Assembly: GCA_945860225.1 (NCBI GenBank)
Contig: CAMAPT010000002.1
Coordinates: 62,001-126,000 of the forward strand
Source: Chitinophaga pinensis
Lineage (GTDB): Bacteria; Bacteroidota; Bacteroidia; B-17B0; Aurantibacillaceae
DNA: 64,000 nucleotides
Reading direction: 5' to 3'
Position 1 is the stretch's first letter. Each line of letters begins with the position of its first letter. Below are positions 62,277 to 64,000 of this stretch, in pieces. The notes under the pieces are model-generated. The model had not been told where the DNA came from, did not search any database, and saw only the letters and a list, made by a program, of their open reading frames with translations. A program made the translations under genes and the position numbers.

Positions 62277-62307
62277 CAAACATAGTAAAAAGGTTTTTAA
62301 ATAACAA
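62277..62307 (-). promoter_or_regulatory. Probable promoter of the exbB-exbD-tonB operon
   Basis: On the minus strand, TATGTTTG (62277-62284) fits the -7 element. A TTG (62305-62307) lies 20 bases upstream instead of 19, so it is a near match. The start of exbB is 42 bases downstream of the box. Confidence 0.5.
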
Positions 62308-62672
62308 TATGACAATACTATCTTTTTGTTAATGTTTAAACTTGTTAATTGATGTTTTTTTATTTTACTATACATTTTTGGTAACTTAACCGTACAAAAA
62401 ACGAGAATTTAGCAATCTGATTTCAGTTTTTACCAAAATTAGTAAAGCATTAATTTATTTTTTCGGCAATCAAAAATTTAATTGTAAAATTTTTGCCAAA
62501 AGAAGATTAATACAAAAACAAAGAGATTTGATTTAAAATATGGATTTATAAACAAACGGTTGAAAATTCAGTTAATTATCACACAAGGATTTTGTTTAAA
62601 TTTGACGTCTGTTAATTTAAATACCTAATCTGAATACCATTTTAAATAATTAAAAATATAAAAATCTAAAAA
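62308..62672. other. AT-rich divergent intergenic region between exbB and gcvP
   Basis: About 365 bases of AT-rich sequence with no open frame of note. It carries a plus-strand TAAATTTG at 62597-62604 that could be the -7 box of gcvP, but no TTTG lies at the right distance. No glycine riboswitch pattern was seen. Confidence 0.6.
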
Positions 62673-64000
62673 ATGACAACCGATAAATTTGTTTCCCGTC
62701 ATAATGGTCCACGTGAAAATGAAATTAAACAAATGTTGGCTAAAGTTGGCGTAACATCTGTTGATGAATTAATTAGTCAAACTGTACCTTCAGGTATTCG
62801 TTTAAAACAACCATTGCAAGTAGCACCTGCTATGAGCGAGTATCAATATGCGAAGCACTTAAAAGTCTTAGGTAAAAAAAACAAGGTATTTCGTTCATAC
62901 ATTGGTTTAGGATATTATAACACCATTTTGCCAGCAGTTATTCAACGTAACATATTAGAAAATCCAGGTTGGTACACAGCCTATACGCCTTACCAAGCAG
63001 AAATTGCGCAAGGACGTTTAGAAGCGATTTTAAATTTCCAAACTATGGTTATGGATTTAACAGCTATGCCAATTGCTAATGCATCGTTATTAGATGAGGC
63101 AACAGCTGCTGCTGAAGCTTTATTTATGTTTTATAGTAACCGTAGCAAAGCAAAAATTGTAAACGGTGGAAATAAATTCTTTATCAGTGAAACAGTTTTT
63201 CCTCAAACAATTGATGTGGTGAGAACTCGTGCAGTTCCTTATGGCATTGAATTAGTAATTGGTGATGCTAATACTGTTTCATTAGATAATTCATTCTTTG
63301 GTGCCTTAATTCAATACCCAGATATTAATGGGGAAATCAACGATTATAAAACATTTGTTGCTAACGCTCATGCTAAAGAAGTTCAAGTAGTAGTGGCTAC
63401 TGATTTATTAGCCCTAGCATTATTAACTCCTCCAGGGGAATGGGGAGCTGATTGCGTTGTAGGTAACTCTCAACGTTTTGGTGTGCCATTAGGATATGGA
63501 GGACCTCATGCTGCCTTTTTTACTTGTAAAGAAGATTACAAACGTTTAATTCCAGGACGTATTATTGGTGTATCGGTTGATGCTCAAGGAAATACTGCAT
63601 TACGTATGGCTTTACAAACACGTGAGCAACATATCAAACGTGATAAAGCAACATCTAATATTTGTACAGCGCAAGCGTTGTTAGCAATTATGGCTAGTAT
63701 GTATGCTGTGTATCATGGCCAAGAAGGCATTAAAGCGATTGCTCAAAGTGTACATAATGCCACTAACTCTGTTGCAGAAGCATTAAGAGGATTAGGATTT
63801 AACATTAAAACAAAAATATATTTCGATACGATTATTGTTGAATGTGATGCAGCTAATGTTATTGCAGCTGCTGAAGCTAAAGAAATTAATTTTCGTTTTG
63901 TAGATGTTAAGCATGTTGCTATATCGTTGGATCAAACTATTGAACAAAATGACTTAAATGATATCGTTTCTGTTTTTGCTGGCACTACTAAAGAAATAAT
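62673..64000 (+). CDS. gcvP: Glycine dehydrogenase (decarboxylating), P protein, 5' part only
   Basis: The first 442 codons of a protein usually of about 950 residues. The window ends inside the gene. It starts MTTDKFVSRHNGPRENEIKQML, with the family order VFRSYIGLGYYNTILPAVIQRNILENPGWYTAYTPYQAEIAQGRLEAILNFQTMV and NASLLDEATAAAEA. The PLP-binding lysine region lies in the part not shown. It decarboxylates glycine and passes the aminomethyl group to the H protein, working with GcvT. gcvT lies about 9 kb upstream, on the same strand. Confidence 0.97.
   Translation, partial: MTTDKFVSRHNGPRENEIKQMLAKVGVTSVDELISQTVPSGIRLKQPLQVAPAMSEYQYAKHLKVLGKKNKVFRSYIGLGYYNTILPAVIQRNILENPGWYTAYTPYQAEIAQGRLEAILNFQTMVMDLTAMPIANASLLDEATAAAEALFMFYSNRSKAKIVNGGNKFFISETVFPQTIDVVRTRAVPYGIELVIGDANTVSLDNSFFGALIQYPDINGEINDYKTFVANAHAKEVQVVVATDLLALALLTPPGEWGADCVVGNSQRFGVPLGYGGPHAAFFTCKEDYKRLIPGRIIGVSVDAQGNTALRMALQTREQHIKRDKATSNICTAQALLAIMASMYAVYHGQEGIKAIAQSVHNATNSVAEALRGLGFNIKTKIYFDTIIVECDAANVIAAAEAKEINFRFVDVKHVAISLDQTIEQNDLNDIVSVFAGTTKEI

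Noticed and set aside
62308-62672. Glycine riboswitch before gcvP
   Set aside because: No paired aptamer-like sequence was seen in this AT-rich space.

Overview
The window comes from an AT-rich member of the Bacteroidota. Several sequence signs point there. There is a T9SS type B sorted adhesin next to a PorP/SprF-family gene. There is a bacterial GGGP-synthase-family gene, a DUF6702 protein and several Bacteroidota-type lipoproteins. Three promoters (upstream of paaA, rpmH and the YfiR-like gene) match the Bacteroidota primary promoter TTTG-N19-TAnnTTTG exactly. I cannot assign a genus. No tRNA, rRNA or CRISPR array was seen.

Layout. Positions 1-6 kb hold a methyltransferase, a ZIP metal transporter and priA, then small membrane or secreted proteins. 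Positions 6-29 kb form an accessory island with three decayed transposase genes: IS3-type near 6.1 kb, DDE IS4/IS5-type near 13.5-14.1 kb and IS481-type near 28.8-29.0 kb. The island carries a giant repeat adhesin with its PorP/SprF partner, a phosphodiester-glycosidase/retropepsin fusion and several lipoproteins. It also carries the most unusual block of the window, 14.3-27.0 kb. That block has a P-loop GTPase, a companion single-TM protein reminiscent of GTPase-associated proteins, two other inner-membrane proteins, two Ig-repeat secreted proteins, two 2-TM proteins and three phosphodiester-glycosidase-like proteins. The set [Ig-repeat protein, 2-TM protein, glycosidase-like protein] occurs once on each side of the GTPase core, which suggests a duplicated module of one trans-envelope system.

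Positions 29-41 kb hold a holin-like membrane protein, an ECF-like sigma factor with a putative membrane partner, an arginase-fold protein with substituted metal ligands, and a DUF6702-miaA-MFS operon. Divergent from that operon is a run of HupE-like protein, M1 peptidase, ABC transporter and second M1 peptidase. Positions 41-47 kb carry phenylacetyl-CoA epoxidase genes paaA-paaB-paaC-paaD with a PaaG-type isomerase, and paaE divergently transcribed. Positions 47-54 kb carry GGGP synthase, a ThiE/TenI-like protein, a PnuC-type transporter, a NadR-type kinase, biotin carboxylase, rpmH, a glycosyltransferase, gcvT and comB. Positions 54-64 kb carry a pseudouridine synthase, a YfiR/TPR/SpoIIE-phosphatase signalling operon, an exbB-exbD-exbD-tonB operon, and the first 442 codons of gcvP, which is cut by the window end.

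All function calls come from reading motifs and gene context by eye. No database search was run.
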